12,417 nucleotides of DNA from Paracoccaceae bacterium (GTDB lineage: Bacteria > Pseudomonadota > Alphaproteobacteria > Rhodobacterales > Rhodobacteraceae). The notes below the pieces were generated by a model. That model did not search any database. It was not told the DNA's origin and saw only the letters and a program-made list of their open reading frames with translations. Location of the stretch: the NCBI GenBank assembly GCA_007120685.1, contig SKNG01000294.1, forward strand, positions 1-12,417. Direction: 5' to 3'. The translations under genes and the position numbers were made by a program. Shown piece after piece: positions 1 through 7,932 of the stretch; the first letter of the stretch is position 1, and each line of letters begins with the position of its first letter.

Positions 1-527
1 AGATCGCCGCCGTCAGGAAGGACCTTAACGCCGAATACACCGCCGCCGACACCACGCCGTCAGCCTCTCAGCAGGCTCGCCCCGCCAGCGAAATTTCCAG
101 CAGTTTCCGGACTTGACCGCACTGGCGCGACGCCGTGACCGCGATGGCGCGCCGTTTCTTGCGCCGGAGCTGGTGGTAGCGGCAGAGCGTCTGCGCGAGG
201 ATTTCGAGGTCGCCCAGATGGGGCCGCGCGTCACCCAGAACTGGGAGGGCTTTCTGACTGGCAACATCGACCCGGGCCTGCTGCGCGGCGGGGCCGGGGG
301 CGTTGGTCAGAGCGCCGCGCGCGCGCGTCGCCGCCGCCTTGCGCGAGCTTGGCCCCGGGTTGGGCGACATGGCGCTGCGCTGCTGCTGCTACCTGGAGGG
401 GCTGGAGACCGCCGAACGCCGGCTGGGCTGGTCGGCGCGGTCCGGCAAGATTGTGCTGCGTATCGCCCTGATGCGGCTGCACCGCCACTACGAGGCCCAG
501 GGCGACGCCGGAAAGATGATCGGCTGA
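1..527 (+). pseudogene. DUF6456-type protein gene, 5'-incomplete and frameshifted
   Basis: The conserved C-terminal block of a DUF6456-type protein is readable but split over two frames. From 113 one frame gives TALARRRDRDGAPFL, a RLREDFEVAQMGPRVTQNW motif and FLTG; after about 310 the continuation is one frame over, with VAAALRELGPGLGD, LRCCCYLEGLE and GWSARSGKIVLRIAL, ending in TGA at 525-527. Adding one CG unit to the (CG)6 run at 316-327 joins the two parts into an uninterrupted SAARARVAAALRELG. Family members usually carry an N-terminal helix-turn-helix part, so the gene probably continues left of the window. Positions 1-112 are unresolved: the block's own frame has a stop at 26-28, while another frame is open from 3 to a TGA at 114-116, so a second frame change or a different gene end is possible. 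Function is unknown; DNA binding is inferred from the family. A genuine pseudogene and a sequencing error are both possible. Confidence 0.6.
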
Positions 528-597
528 TCGTCCACGCCACAGGCATGGCCCGCCTCCGAAAAGTAACGAAAAAAGCCAGCCAGCAGGGTTTTCCCCA

Positions 598-630
598 TTG
601 ACAACCGGCAGCGCGCCGCCCACCTATGTA
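598..630 (+). promoter_or_regulatory. Possible promoter of the DUF2852 gene
   Basis: A perfect -35 hexamer TTGACA lies at 598-603. The best -10-like hexamer, TATGTA at 625-630, is 21 bp away, longer than the usual 16-18 bp, so the assignment is weak. The stretch 621-660 is AT-rich compared with its surroundings, as expected of a promoter and leader region, and is followed by a strong RBS. Positions 528-597 show no gene. Confidence 0.25.
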
Positions 631-657
631 AATGTAAAGAACATTAACAATCGTGAA

Positions 658-663
658 AAGGAG
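658..663 (+). promoter_or_regulatory. Ribosome binding site deciding the DUF2852 start
   Basis: AAGGAG stands 6 nt before the ATG at 670. It selects this ATG over the in-frame TTG at 598, which has no Shine-Dalgarno sequence and would add 24 residues foreign to the family. Confidence 0.8.
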
Positions 664-669
664 AGTGCG

Positions 670-1071
670 ATGGGTGCCGTGGCTACTTGGCCTTCACGGG
701 CCGAAACCTGGCTTGACGAGCATGGCAAGGGCGCGTGGATCGCAGCCATGGTGTTGGGCTTCATTCTGTTCTGGCCGATCGGGCTTGCCCTGCTGGCTTA
801 CATGATCTGGGGGAAGAATATGTTCGGAGCATCCTGCAACAACCGTCGTGCCTCAGGGGGCCGACCGCGTGTTCGCGGCTCGTCAGGGAACGCCGCCTTC
901 GACGCCTACAAGGCGGATACGCTGAAGCGGCTGGAAGACGAACAGGCGGCTTTCGGCGCCTTTCTGGACCGACTGCGCGAGGCCAAGGACAAGGCCGAAT
1001 TCGACGCCTTCATGGAAGACCGCAGTCGGCAGCGCGCCGCCGAAAGCCGGTCGGAACCCGAAGCCGGCTAG
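670..1071 (+). CDS. DUF2852 family small membrane protein
   Basis: A 133-residue protein. After a short N-terminus with a WLDEHGKGAW motif there is one hydrophobic segment at about residues 22-45 (AAMVLGFILFWPIGLALLAY), followed by a basic stretch and a charged, probably helical or coiled-coil tail (AFDAYKADTLKRLEDEQAAF, then DKAEFDAFM). This arrangement and these motifs are those of DUF2852 proteins, common in Rhodobacterales and Rhizobiales. The biochemical role of the family is unknown; an inner-membrane location with the tail on one side is inferred from the single segment. It appears monocistronic: its own RBS, an AT-rich leader, and a strong hairpin 33 bp after the stop. Its convergent neighbour is trpD, with no evident functional link. 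Confidence 0.85.
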   Translation: MGAVATWPSRAETWLDEHGKGAWIAAMVLGFILFWPIGLALLAYMIWGKNMFGASCNNRRASGGRPRVRGSSGNAAFDAYKADTLKRLEDEQAAFGAFLDRLREAKDKAEFDAFMEDRSRQRAAESRSEPEAG

Positions 1072-1103
1072 AGCTACCGCCCGTCAACGCAAGAACCCTG
1101 CCG

Positions 1104-1127
1104 CCCCGGCGCTGTCACGCGCCGGGG
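1104..1127. terminator. Bidirectional hairpin between DUF2852 gene and trpD
   Basis: Perfect 9-bp GC-rich stem (CCCCGGCGC with GCGCCGGGG) and a 6-nt loop TGTCAC, placed between two convergent stop codons (1071 and 1142). On the plus strand it is followed by TGTCTT, a poor U-tract. The position and stem strength make a terminator for either or both transcripts likely. Confidence 0.65.
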
Positions 1128-1141
1128 TGTCTTCGTGCCGA

Positions 1142-2155
1142 TCAGGCCGGCACCAGCCGCGCCAGCGCCTCCAGCTTCTGCCGCGCCGCGCCTGAGGCTA
1201 TCGCCGCGTGCGCCAGCGCCACACCATCCGCCACCGTCTCGGCCCTGCCGGCGACCAGCAGCGCCGCGCCTGCGTTCAGCAGCACCGCATCGCGATAGGC
1301 CGGCCGCCCTTCGCCGGCCAGAACCGCGCGCAGCGCCTCGGCATTCTGCACCGCCTCGCCACCCAGCAGATCGTCAAACGGGTGCAGCGGCAACCCGGCC
1401 TCTTCCGGGTGCAGGGTGAATTCCCGGATCGTGCCGTCATCTTCCAGCGATACCACTCGGCTGGGCGCCGCGATCGACAGCTCATCAGTCCCGTCGTCGC
1501 CATGCACCAGCCAGGCGCGTTCCGATCCCAGCGCGGCCAGCACCTCGGCCATGGGCCGGATCAGATCAGGCGAAAAAGCGCCGGAAAGCTGCCGCTTCAC
1601 CCCGGCGGGGTTGGTCAGCGGCCCGAGGATGTTGAAGACCGTGCGGGTGCCCAGTTCGGCGCGCACCGGCCCCACATGCCGCATCGCCGGGTGGTGCATC
1701 GGTGCCATCATGAAGCCCAGGCCGATCTCGGCAATAGCGCGCTCCACCGTTTCCGGCCCCACCATCACGTCGATCCCTAGTGCCCCCAGCGCATCGGCGG
1801 CCCCGGATTTGGAACTGAGGTTGCGGTTGCCGTGCTTTGCTACCGTCACCCCGGCGCCGGCCACTACGAAGGCCGCGGCGGTAGAAATGTTCAGCGTGCC
1901 CTTGCCGTCGCCGCCGGTGCCGACGATGTCCATCGCCCCTTCCGGCGCCCGCACCGCCAGGCAACGCTCGCGCATCACGGCGGCGGCGGCGGCGTATTCG
2001 TCCACCGTCTCGCCGCGCGTACGCAGCGTCATCAAGAGCCCGCCCATCTGCGCCGGGGTGGCATCGCCGGCGAACAGGATGCCGAAGGCCGTTTCCGCCT
2101 CGGCGCGAGTCAGCGGGCGGTCGGCCGCGGCGGCGATCAGGGGTTTCAGGCTCAT
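1142..2155 (-). CDS. trpD: Anthranilate phosphoribosyltransferase
   Basis: Second step of tryptophan synthesis: transfers phosphoribose from PRPP to anthranilate in the cytoplasm. The 337 residues match the usual length of about 335-345. The PRPP-binding signature DIVGTGGDGKGTLNIST lies at about residues 76-92, followed by AKHGNRNLSSKSGAADALGALG (about 106-127), which carries the family KHGNR and SGxAD motifs. The N-terminal helical part with RPLTRAEAE and the central MAPMHHPAM and RTVFNILGPLTNP motifs are also family hallmarks. The ATG overlaps the trpG stop in an ATGA arrangement, so the two are almost certainly translationally coupled in one transcript. The gene ends against a hairpin and a convergent gene, so trpC, which commonly follows in this group, is not next. 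Confidence 0.97.
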   Translation of the reverse strand: MSLKPLIAAAADRPLTRAEAETAFGILFAGDATPAQMGGLLMTLRTRGETVDEYAAAAAVMRERCLAVRAPEGAMDIVGTGGDGKGTLNISTAAAFVVAGAGVTVAKHGNRNLSSKSGAADALGALGIDVMVGPETVERAIAEIGLGFMMAPMHHPAMRHVGPVRAELGTRTVFNILGPLTNPAGVKRQLSGAFSPDLIRPMAEVLAALGSERAWLVHGDDGTDELSIAAPSRVVSLEDDGTIREFTLHPEEAGLPLHPFDDLLGGEAVQNAEALRAVLAGEGRPAYRDAVLLNAGAALLVAGRAETVADGVALAHAAIASGAARQKLEALARLVPA

Positions 2156-2733
2156 GCGGCCACCTGCGTGGTCTGGACAAAGTTCCGCAGCAGCGCGTGG
2201 CCGTGCTGCGAGGCGATGCTCTCTGGGTGGAACTGCACGCCCTCCACGGCGTGGCTGCGGTGGCGCAGGCCCATGATGGTGCCGTCTTCCAGCCAGGCGG
2301 TGATTTCCAGACAGTCGGGCAGGCTGGCGCGCTCGACGATCAGCGAGTGATAGCGCGTCGCCGAAAAGGGCGAGGGCAGGCCGGCGAACACCCCTTGCCC
2401 GCCGTGATGGATCTGGCCCAGCTTGCCATGCACGATATCGCCGGCGCGCACCACCTTGCCGCCAAAGGCCTGGCCGATGCTCTGATGGCCCAGGCAGACG
2501 CCCAGCAGGGGCACGCCCGCTTCGGTTGCGGCCATGGTCAGCGCCAGGCAGATGCCGGCGCGGTCGGGGTCGCAGGGGCCGGGGCTGAGCACGATGCCCG
2601 CTGGCTGCATGGCCAGCGCCTGTGCCACGTTCAGCGCATCGTTGCGGCGAACCACCACCTCGGCGCCCAGCTCGCCCAGGTAATGCACGATGTTCCAGGT
2701 GAAGCTGTCATAGTTGTCGATCAGCAGCAGCAT
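2152..2733 (-). CDS. trpG: Anthranilate synthase component II (glutamine amidotransferase)
   Basis: Supplies ammonia from glutamine to TrpE in the first committed step of tryptophan synthesis. It is 193 residues, the normal size of a stand-alone class I glutamine amidotransferase. The N-terminus LLLIDNYDSFTWN, the oxyanion segment LSPGPCDP, the nucleophile elbow GVCLGHQSIGQAFGG (Cys near residue 81) and the His-Glu pair in VQFHPESI near residue 170 are all present, so it should be active. In some bacteria the same subunit also serves aminodeoxychorismate synthase (PabA); the pairing with trpD favours TrpG, though a dual role cannot be excluded. An AAAAGG sequence about 9 nt upstream of the ATG can act as RBS. 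No Trp-codon-rich leader peptide was seen upstream. The divergent gene is a polysaccharide deacetylase, not trpE. Confidence 0.96.
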   Translation of the reverse strand: MLLLIDNYDSFTWNIVHYLGELGAEVVVRRNDALNVAQALAMQPAGIVLSPGPCDPDRAGICLALTMAATEAGVPLLGVCLGHQSIGQAFGGKVVRAGDIVHGKLGQIHHGGQGVFAGLPSPFSATRYHSLIVERASLPDCLEITAWLEDGTIMGLRHRSHAVEGVQFHPESIASQHGHALLRNFVQTTQVAA

Positions 2734-2999
2734 GCGGGCGGGCCTTTTGCGGGGTGGCGTCGATGCCTTCTTGCCCCTCGCGCGACGCCGCGGTCAAGGG
2801 CAGCCGCGCCAGGGGCCTCGGAAAGCGGACGGGCCACGGGGCCGGTCGATGCTGCCGGTTCCCGCAACGCTCCCGCAGGCCGATGGGCAGGGGTTCCTTG
2901 ACCTCGGGGCCAAAACACTGACACTTAGGCGCCGAACCCGGACACTGCCCATCGGCGGTGACACGGGCGGCATGGGCAGTTGCAACGCGACGGCAGGGC

Positions 3000-4487
3000 A
3001 TGGGCGGATTCGCAGGCGGTTTCATCAAGGGGATTGTGGTCGGCGTGGCAGCCTTCGGGGTCGGCTTTGCGGCCCTGAGCGTGATTCTGCCGCCTGACAC
3101 CGACCAGCCAACGGCCGTCCCGGCAGGCGATGCGCCACCTGACCCGCCGCCCGCTCCCCCTGCGGAAGAGCCCGGCGCAACCTTGCCGCCGCTGGCCCCG
3201 CCCCCACCCGCCGAACCGGATGACGCGGCCGCGCCTGACAACGCTGAACCGGCGCCGGTAGAACAACCGACCGCGTCGACGCCCGAAACCGCGCCACTGA
3301 CAGCCGAGCCGGCACCGTCTGCGCCGGATCCGGACACCGTTTCCGCCCCGCGGGCGCCGTCAGCACCGGACTTGCCGCAGGCCGAGCTCGGCCCCGAGCG
3401 CGACCTGCCAGCCTCGGCCGCCGCCGATCCTGAAGCGGCGCCGGCGGTTCGGGCACCGGCTGCGCTGGACCGGCCAGCCTCAGAGGCAGAGGCGCCATCA
3501 GGACGCTTGCCCCGGATTGGCGAAGCCCCGCCACCTGTCGCTTCTCCCGATGACGGCAGTCCCGATGACGAGAGCACTGCCCCGGTTGCCCCGGAAGAGA
3601 TGGAAGCCCTGGCAGATGCCGTTTCAGAGCCAGAGGATCCCGCACCGCTGCTGCGTCCCGGCACGGGCCTGGCGCGCGAGGTGGAGGGCGTCGTCACCGG
3701 GCGGCTGCCCAGCATTGATGCCGCCGAGCCAGAAGCCGAGGCCGAAATGCCCGCGGCCGAGGCGGAAGCGCAGGCCACCCCGGACCCGGACCCTGCAGCG
3801 GATGCCGAACAGCCTGCCCATATCCGATTTGCCGCCCCCCATGACACTGAGTCCGACCTGCCGCGCCTGTCGGTGATCCTTGTCGATACCCAGGCCGATG
3901 CCGAGGCCGAGGCCGCGATCCTGGGGCTGGGCTTTCCGGTCAGCGTGGCGCTGGATGCGGCCGATGAGGATGCACCGCGCCGGGCTGCCGCCTATCGCGA
4001 GGCCGGGCATGAAGTGATGATCCTGGCCAGCGGGCTGCCCCCCCGCGCCACCGCCTCCGATATCGAGATCACGGTTTCCGCCTGGTCGGCGGCGCTGCCG
4101 GAAGCCGTCGCCCTGCTGGATCCCTCGGGTGACGGGTTGCAGGGCAATGCCATGCTGGCGCGGCAGGTGATGCCGGCGCTGGCCGAGCGCGGCCTCGGCT
4201 TGGTGCTGCCCGGCGGCGGGCTGGGCGGCGCGCGTCAGGCGGCGCGGTCCGAGGGAGTGGTCAATGCGGTGATTTTCCGCGAAATCGACCAGGGATCGGA
4301 GAACCGCTTTACCATCCGCCGCTTCATCGACCGCGCGGTGTTCGAGGCCCAGCGGCAGGGCGGGGTTACGGTGCTGGGCCGCGCGGCGCATCCCGAGACG
4401 CTGGCGGCGCTCGAACTGTGGCGCACCGAAGGGCGGGTCGATGCGGTGACAGTGGTTCCGGCCTCGGCGCAACTGGAGTTGGACTGA
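3000..4487 (+). CDS. Divergent polysaccharide deacetylase family protein (YibQ-like), membrane-anchored
   Basis: A 495-residue protein in three parts. Residues about 8-30 form a single transmembrane anchor (FIKGIVVGVAAFGVGFAALS). Residues about 31-286 are a low-complexity linker very rich in Pro, Ala, Glu and Asp, which can span the periplasm. Residues 287-495 are a divergent polysaccharide deacetylase domain: LSVILVDTQADAE, LGFPVSVALD, AAAYREAGHEVMILASGLPP, LPEAVALLDP and a C-terminal RRFIDRAVFEAQRQGGVTVLG stretch. The DDxG-like first motif of active relatives is reduced to VDTQ, so hydrolase activity is doubtful. An envelope or cell-wall role is inferred from the family. The ATG at 3000 was preferred over the GTG at 2958 because the extra 14 residues are not family-like; no strong RBS marks either. 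It is divergent from trpG and convergent with kpsC. Confidence 0.85.
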   Translation: MGGFAGGFIKGIVVGVAAFGVGFAALSVILPPDTDQPTAVPAGDAPPDPPPAPPAEEPGATLPPLAPPPPAEPDDAAAPDNAEPAPVEQPTASTPETAPLTAEPAPSAPDPDTVSAPRAPSAPDLPQAELGPERDLPASAAADPEAAPAVRAPAALDRPASEAEAPSGRLPRIGEAPPPVASPDDGSPDDESTAPVAPEEMEALADAVSEPEDPAPLLRPGTGLAREVEGVVTGRLPSIDAAEPEAEAEMPAAEAEAQATPDPDPAADAEQPAHIRFAAPHDTESDLPRLSVILVDTQADAEAEAAILGLGFPVSVALDAADEDAPRRAAAYREAGHEVMILASGLPPRATASDIEITVSAWSAALPEAVALLDPSGDGLQGNAMLARQVMPALAERGLGLVLPGGGLGGARQAARSEGVVNAVIFREIDQGSENRFTIRRFIDRAVFEAQRQGGVTVLGRAAHPETLAALELWRTEGRVDAVTVVPASAQLELD

Positions 4488-4528
4488 ACGGCAAGGGAAA
4501 AAGTCGCAGACGGCGGCGAAACCCTCGA

Positions 4529-6604
4529 TCAGCCCTTTCCGCCGCGCCACCAATGCGCCTTGCTCGCCAGCGCGCCCTGCAATTTGGCCAGCAGCTTCAG
4601 CCCCGGCCGGCCCGCATGGCCGCCCGCCTGCCCCCCGGCCAGCCGCTCGACGATCAGCTCCGGCGGGCAGGGCTGGCCGGACAGCGGGTCCAGGTACCGC
4701 GGATAGGCGATGAGAGCGGCATGGACCAGCGCCTCCAGCGTCACCGGCGCGTGGTCACGCCGGCGGTGCGGGACTGGCGCGCGGTCGTCGGTCAGGCCCC
4801 AGCCGGCGTAGAAGGGCAGGCCCAGGCAGGTGACCGGCTTGCCACGCAACAGCGCCTCGAACCCCAGGCCCGAGGTGATGGTCCAGACCCTGTCGACAAG
4901 CGGGAAAAGGGCGCCTGCATCGATGCCGCTGACCACCAGATCGGCCAGCGCCGTGGCATCGGGCAAGGCGCCGGGGCGCAGCCCGGCCTCGACATCGGGG
5001 TGGGGTTTGTAAAGCAGCAGGGCATCGGGCTCTGCATCACGAACGGCCTGAAGAAGCCCGAGATTGGTGCGAATATCGACCGCGCCGAGCTTGATGGAGG
5101 CGTCATCCTCCACCTGGCCTGGCACCAGTATGACCGGCGCCCCGGGCCGTGCGGCGCGCAGCCGGGCGATGGCGGCTTCGGTCTCGGCGATCCCCCGGCC
5201 GATGTTGTATTTCGTCAAGCCGGCCTCGACGATGGCCGCGATCAGCGCCTGCGCCCGCGCTTCCCCGCCGGGGGGCAGGGGGCCAGCGATCAGGTGTTCC
5301 AGGCGGCTTTCGCGCGCCGGATCGTAATAGATGCCCAGATCGTCGGTCACCAGGCTGGCCGGCGGGGTCAGCGCGGCGCCAAGCCCGCGCGAGCGCAGAA
5401 AGCCGTCCTCTACCCGCCAGCCCTGAAAGCCCGGCGACACGCTGCTTGCCCAGCCGATCAGCCCGCGCCCCGTCGCGCTGGCCCGGGCCTGCGCGCGGGC
5501 TTCATCCGCCACAAAGATCAGCGGCCGTTCGCGCCCGAACATCGCTTGCAGGTGATGGCGTTTCCACAGCCGCATGCCGCAGGCGACATGGCCGTGACGG
5601 TCCTGCCGGAAGGCAGTGACCCGTGCCTCCATCTGGTCGATCACCTGTTCCAGCGTGCAGCATCGGTCGCGCAGCGGATCATACCAGACCGGATAGAGCA
5701 GCATCGCGGCGGCGAAAAGCTGGGCGCGGGTCAGGCGACGGTTGCGGCGGGGCAGGCTTGCTTCGTCATTGCTGAGCCCCCAGCCGGCATAGAAGGGCAG
5801 GCCGAAGACCCGGGGGCGGTGGCCGGCCAGAATCGCCTCGAACCCCATCTGCGAAGACACGGTATAGACGGCCGTGGCCCCCTCCAGCAGCGCCCAGGGC
5901 GACAGCGCGCCGGTCTCTGTCTGCACGCGGTCGCTGCCATGGACGGCGCCGAAATGGCCGGTCCGCGCTGGCCCCCAGCCCTTGCGGCCGGCGGTTTCGG
6001 GATGCGTGCGCAGGATCACACGGGCGCCGGGGTTTTCGTCCAGCGCGGCACTCAGCATCTCGGCAAACAGCGCTTCGCGCAGCGGGCCGCCCACCCCGCC
6101 GTGGCGCAGCGAGGCGTCGCCGCGCACCTGATCGAGGACCAGCACATAACCCGGCGGTGGGGCCGGGGCGGTGGGGTCATGGGCGTTGTATTTCGACAGA
6201 TGCAGATGCTTCAGCCGGGCGATGCACAGGCGCGCGCGGTCCAGAAGCGGGGTTTCGTCCAGCGGATGGGTGGCCAGCAGCCGCTCCAGTTCCGAAGGCT
6301 GCGAGGGGTCGTAATGGGCACCTTGGCGGTCAACCAGAAGCCCCATGGCCGGCTCGCCGCCCAGCCGGCCGGGGTGGATGGACCGCAGCCACGCGTCCTC
6401 GATCCGCCACAGCGCCGCGCCGGTCCGCCGGGCCACGGCCTCGGCCCGGGCGGCGCGTGGGCTGTGGCCCCAGGCGGCAACGGCATCATCCGGGTCTGGC
6501 CAGCCGGACCGCAGCGGATGCCCGGCCAGCGCCAGAATGCGGCGGATGCGCCGGGCCTGCGCCGAGGGGCCCAGAAACCCGCCGCTATACGCATGAAGCC
6601 GCAT
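4529..6604 (-). CDS. kpsC: Capsular polysaccharide beta-Kdo transferase, KpsC-type (tandem glycosyltransferase)
   Basis: KpsC proteins add alternating Kdo residues to build the poly-Kdo linker on lysophosphatidylglycerol that primes ABC-transporter-dependent capsules; they act at the cytoplasmic face. The 691 residues contain two related modules, visible by internal comparison: RIEDAWLRS (67-75) and RVEDGFLRS (397-405); DQVRGDAS (158-165) and GQVEDDAS (496-503); RTHPE (199-203) and KPHPD (533-537); SSQMGFEAIL and SGLGFEALL; LPFYAGWG in both (269-276 and 596-603). Active KpsC likewise has two GT domains (CAZy GT99 and GT107), and all these motifs are retained in both halves, so an active bifunctional enzyme is likely. 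Sinorhizobium RkpJ is a known relative. The ATG at 6604 is used; a GTG six bases upstream is in frame. It is last of three co-oriented capsule genes, 90 bp after the export lipoprotein gene. Confidence 0.92.
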   Translation of the reverse strand: MRLHAYSGGFLGPSAQARRIRRILALAGHPLRSGWPDPDDAVAAWGHSPRAARAEAVARRTGAALWRIEDAWLRSIHPGRLGGEPAMGLLVDRQGAHYDPSQPSELERLLATHPLDETPLLDRARLCIARLKHLHLSKYNAHDPTAPAPPPGYVLVLDQVRGDASLRHGGVGGPLREALFAEMLSAALDENPGARVILRTHPETAGRKGWGPARTGHFGAVHGSDRVQTETGALSPWALLEGATAVYTVSSQMGFEAILAGHRPRVFGLPFYAGWGLSNDEASLPRRNRRLTRAQLFAAAMLLYPVWYDPLRDRCCTLEQVIDQMEARVTAFRQDRHGHVACGMRLWKRHHLQAMFGRERPLIFVADEARAQARASATGRGLIGWASSVSPGFQGWRVEDGFLRSRGLGAALTPPASLVTDDLGIYYDPARESRLEHLIAGPLPPGGEARAQALIAAIVEAGLTKYNIGRGIAETEAAIARLRAARPGAPVILVPGQVEDDASIKLGAVDIRTNLGLLQAVRDAEPDALLLYKPHPDVEAGLRPGALPDATALADLVVSGIDAGALFPLVDRVWTITSGLGFEALLRGKPVTCLGLPFYAGWGLTDDRAPVPHRRRDHAPVTLEALVHAALIAYPRYLDPLSGQPCPPELIVERLAGGQAGGHAGRPGLKLLAKLQGALASKAHWWRGGKG

Positions 6605-6694
6605 GGCCACCCCGTGTTCTGCCTGCGTTTCCTTACAGCGCCTTGGTCATCGGGCGGGGGCCCGTGCCGGCCGGCTGTCCTGCAGGTGCCGCCG

Positions 6695-7831
6695 TCAGTC
6701 GCTGTCGGCAATGGAAACGGCGCTGCCGGTGGCGCTGAGCGTTCCGGTCAGGGTAGAGATCAGGCGATTCCATTGTACCGAAGAGGCTTCGGTCACATAG
6801 ACGGTATCGCCGTCGCGGATCTGGAAGTCGCGCGCCAGGAACATGCCGTTGGGCGCCGTCAGGTCCAGCACATAGACAACCCGCTGGTCGCCGACCAGGG
6901 CGGTTTCGCCCAGGACCGCGCGGGCGACTTCCTCTGGCTCGTTGCGGAAGATGAACACGCCCGTCGGGTCGGCGCGGGTGGGGTCCAGTCCGCCGACCTG
7001 GGCTAGCGCCTCGATCGCCGTGATCGTCGGGGTATCGAAGGGCAGCAGCGTCTGCGCACCGGTCGCGCCCAGCACGGTGAAGCGGCGCTGGTCTTCCTGC
7101 ACCAGGATGCGGTCGCCGCCGCGCAGGGCGACGTCCAGTTCCGGATGGCGAAAAAGATCTTCCAGCCAGACCCGGTCGGTATGCCGGCCGCGCGTCAGCG
7201 TGATCTGCGCGACATTGGGCGGCACCGTCACCCCGCCCGCCTGCGCGATCATAGCGGTAAGCGAGCGGGTGGGCCGGGTGATCGAATAGACCCCCTGCGC
7301 GCCCAGCCGCCCAACCAGCGAGACCGAGGCCCCGTCGCCACCGGTGCGGCTGACATAGACCTGCGGATCAGGCGTTTGTTCGTCCAGCCGGCGGGCGATG
7401 GTGGCGCGCAGCCCCTCGGGCGTCTGGCCAGCGGCACGGATGCGTCCGGCGAAGGGCACGAAGATGAACCCCTGTTCGTCGACCTGGACCTGTTCCAGCC
7501 GCGCGCCGGCGGTCTCGACCGTGGTCAACAGCCCTTCGGGCACGTTCTCGAACACCGTCACCGTGATTTCGTCGCCAACCCGGATGGTATCGCCGCCCAG
7601 AAGCCGCTGATTGCGCAGCGCATCCGAGAAGCCCAGCGCCAGCGGCACATTGGCCGCGCGCGTCACGCGGTCGCCGACGGCAACGATATAGGCGTTGCCC
7701 TCGCGCAGGACGGAGCCGGCAAAGATCTCGTTTGCAGTGGGCCCAGGGCGGGGGATGGTGCAGGCGCCAAGGCTGGCCGCAGCAACGATCAGCGCCAGCA
7801 GGCTGGCGCCGCGATAACGGGTTGCAAACAC
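6695..7831 (-). CDS. Outer-membrane polysaccharide export lipoprotein (Wza/CtrA/BexD-like, OPX family)
   Basis: Forms the periplasm-spanning outer-membrane channel for capsule or exopolysaccharide export. The 378-residue size is that of Wza, CtrA and BexD, not of the longer KpsD. The N-terminus is a lipoprotein signal peptide (LLALIVAAASLGAC) with the lipobox cysteine at residue 24. A poly_export domain follows at about 80-162 (GGDTIRVGDEITVTVFENV, then VPFAGRIRAAGQTP), then two SLBB-type repeats at about 168-245 (VSLVGRLGAQGVYSI, LTAMIAQAGGV, LRGGDRILV) and 251-346 (FTVLGATGAQTLLPF, AIEALAQVGGL, IRDGDTVYVTEA). The short C-terminal segment QWNRLISTLTGTL may be the membrane-inserting helix. 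The start is GTG at 7831, fixed by AAGGAG 8 nt upstream. Its place between kpsS and kpsC assigns it to the capsule system. Confidence 0.93.
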   Translation of the reverse strand: MFATRYRGASLLALIVAAASLGACTIPRPGPTANEIFAGSVLREGNAYIVAVGDRVTRAANVPLALGFSDALRNQRLLGGDTIRVGDEITVTVFENVPEGLLTTVETAGARLEQVQVDEQGFIFVPFAGRIRAAGQTPEGLRATIARRLDEQTPDPQVYVSRTGGDGASVSLVGRLGAQGVYSITRPTRSLTAMIAQAGGVTVPPNVAQITLTRGRHTDRVWLEDLFRHPELDVALRGGDRILVQEDQRRFTVLGATGAQTLLPFDTPTITAIEALAQVGGLDPTRADPTGVFIFRNEPEEVARAVLGETALVGDQRVVYVLDLTAPNGMFLARDFQIRDGDTVYVTEASSVQWNRLISTLTGTLSATGSAVSIADSD

Positions 7832-7839
7832 TGCTCGGG

Positions 7840-7845
7840 CTCCTT
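7840..7845 (-). promoter_or_regulatory. Ribosome binding site fixing the GTG start of the export lipoprotein
   Basis: AAGGAG on the minus strand, 8 nt before the GTG at 7831-7829. It supports a GTG start that directly precedes the lipoprotein signal peptide. Confidence 0.8.
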
Positions 7846-7861
7846 CCGGGTTGCCTCTGTT

Positions 7862-7932
7862 ATTGCTGCCTGTAGCAATTTTTCAATCACGATACCGAAA
7901 TCCGCCACTTTTTCCAAGCGGCTTGTTTTCGG
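7862..7932. promoter_or_regulatory. AT-rich leader with two inverted repeats between kpsS and the export lipoprotein gene
   Basis: The 115-bp gap 7832-7946 is clearly AT-richer than the surrounding genes. It holds a hairpin ATTGCT-N6-AGCAAT (7862-7879), followed by four more Ts on the plus strand, and an imperfect longer inverted repeat from CCGAAA at 7895 to TTTCGG at 7932 with an inner CCGC/GCGG pair. On the minus strand a TTGAAA hexamer lies 17 bp before ATAACA, a weak promoter candidate. The region could hold a kpsS terminator, a second promoter, or an mRNA processing site. Confidence 0.35.

Noticed and set aside
2734..2999. trp attenuator or leader peptide before trpG
   Set aside because: No run of Trp codons in a short frame and no terminator-antiterminator pair was found on the minus strand in this gap.
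2708..3847. 379-codon minus-strand open frame rich in Ser, Gly and Ala
   Set aside because: Shadow of the Pro/Ala-rich linker of the deacetylase. It also overlaps the trpG start, and its composition mirrors the linker codons.
4418..7006. 862-codon open frame on the plus strand, the longest in the window
   Set aside because: It is antisense to kpsC and the export lipoprotein gene, both of which have complete domain motifs and sensible starts. Its product is low-complexity (rich in G, A, Q, R, P) and matches no recognised family. Long antisense frames are expected at this GC content.
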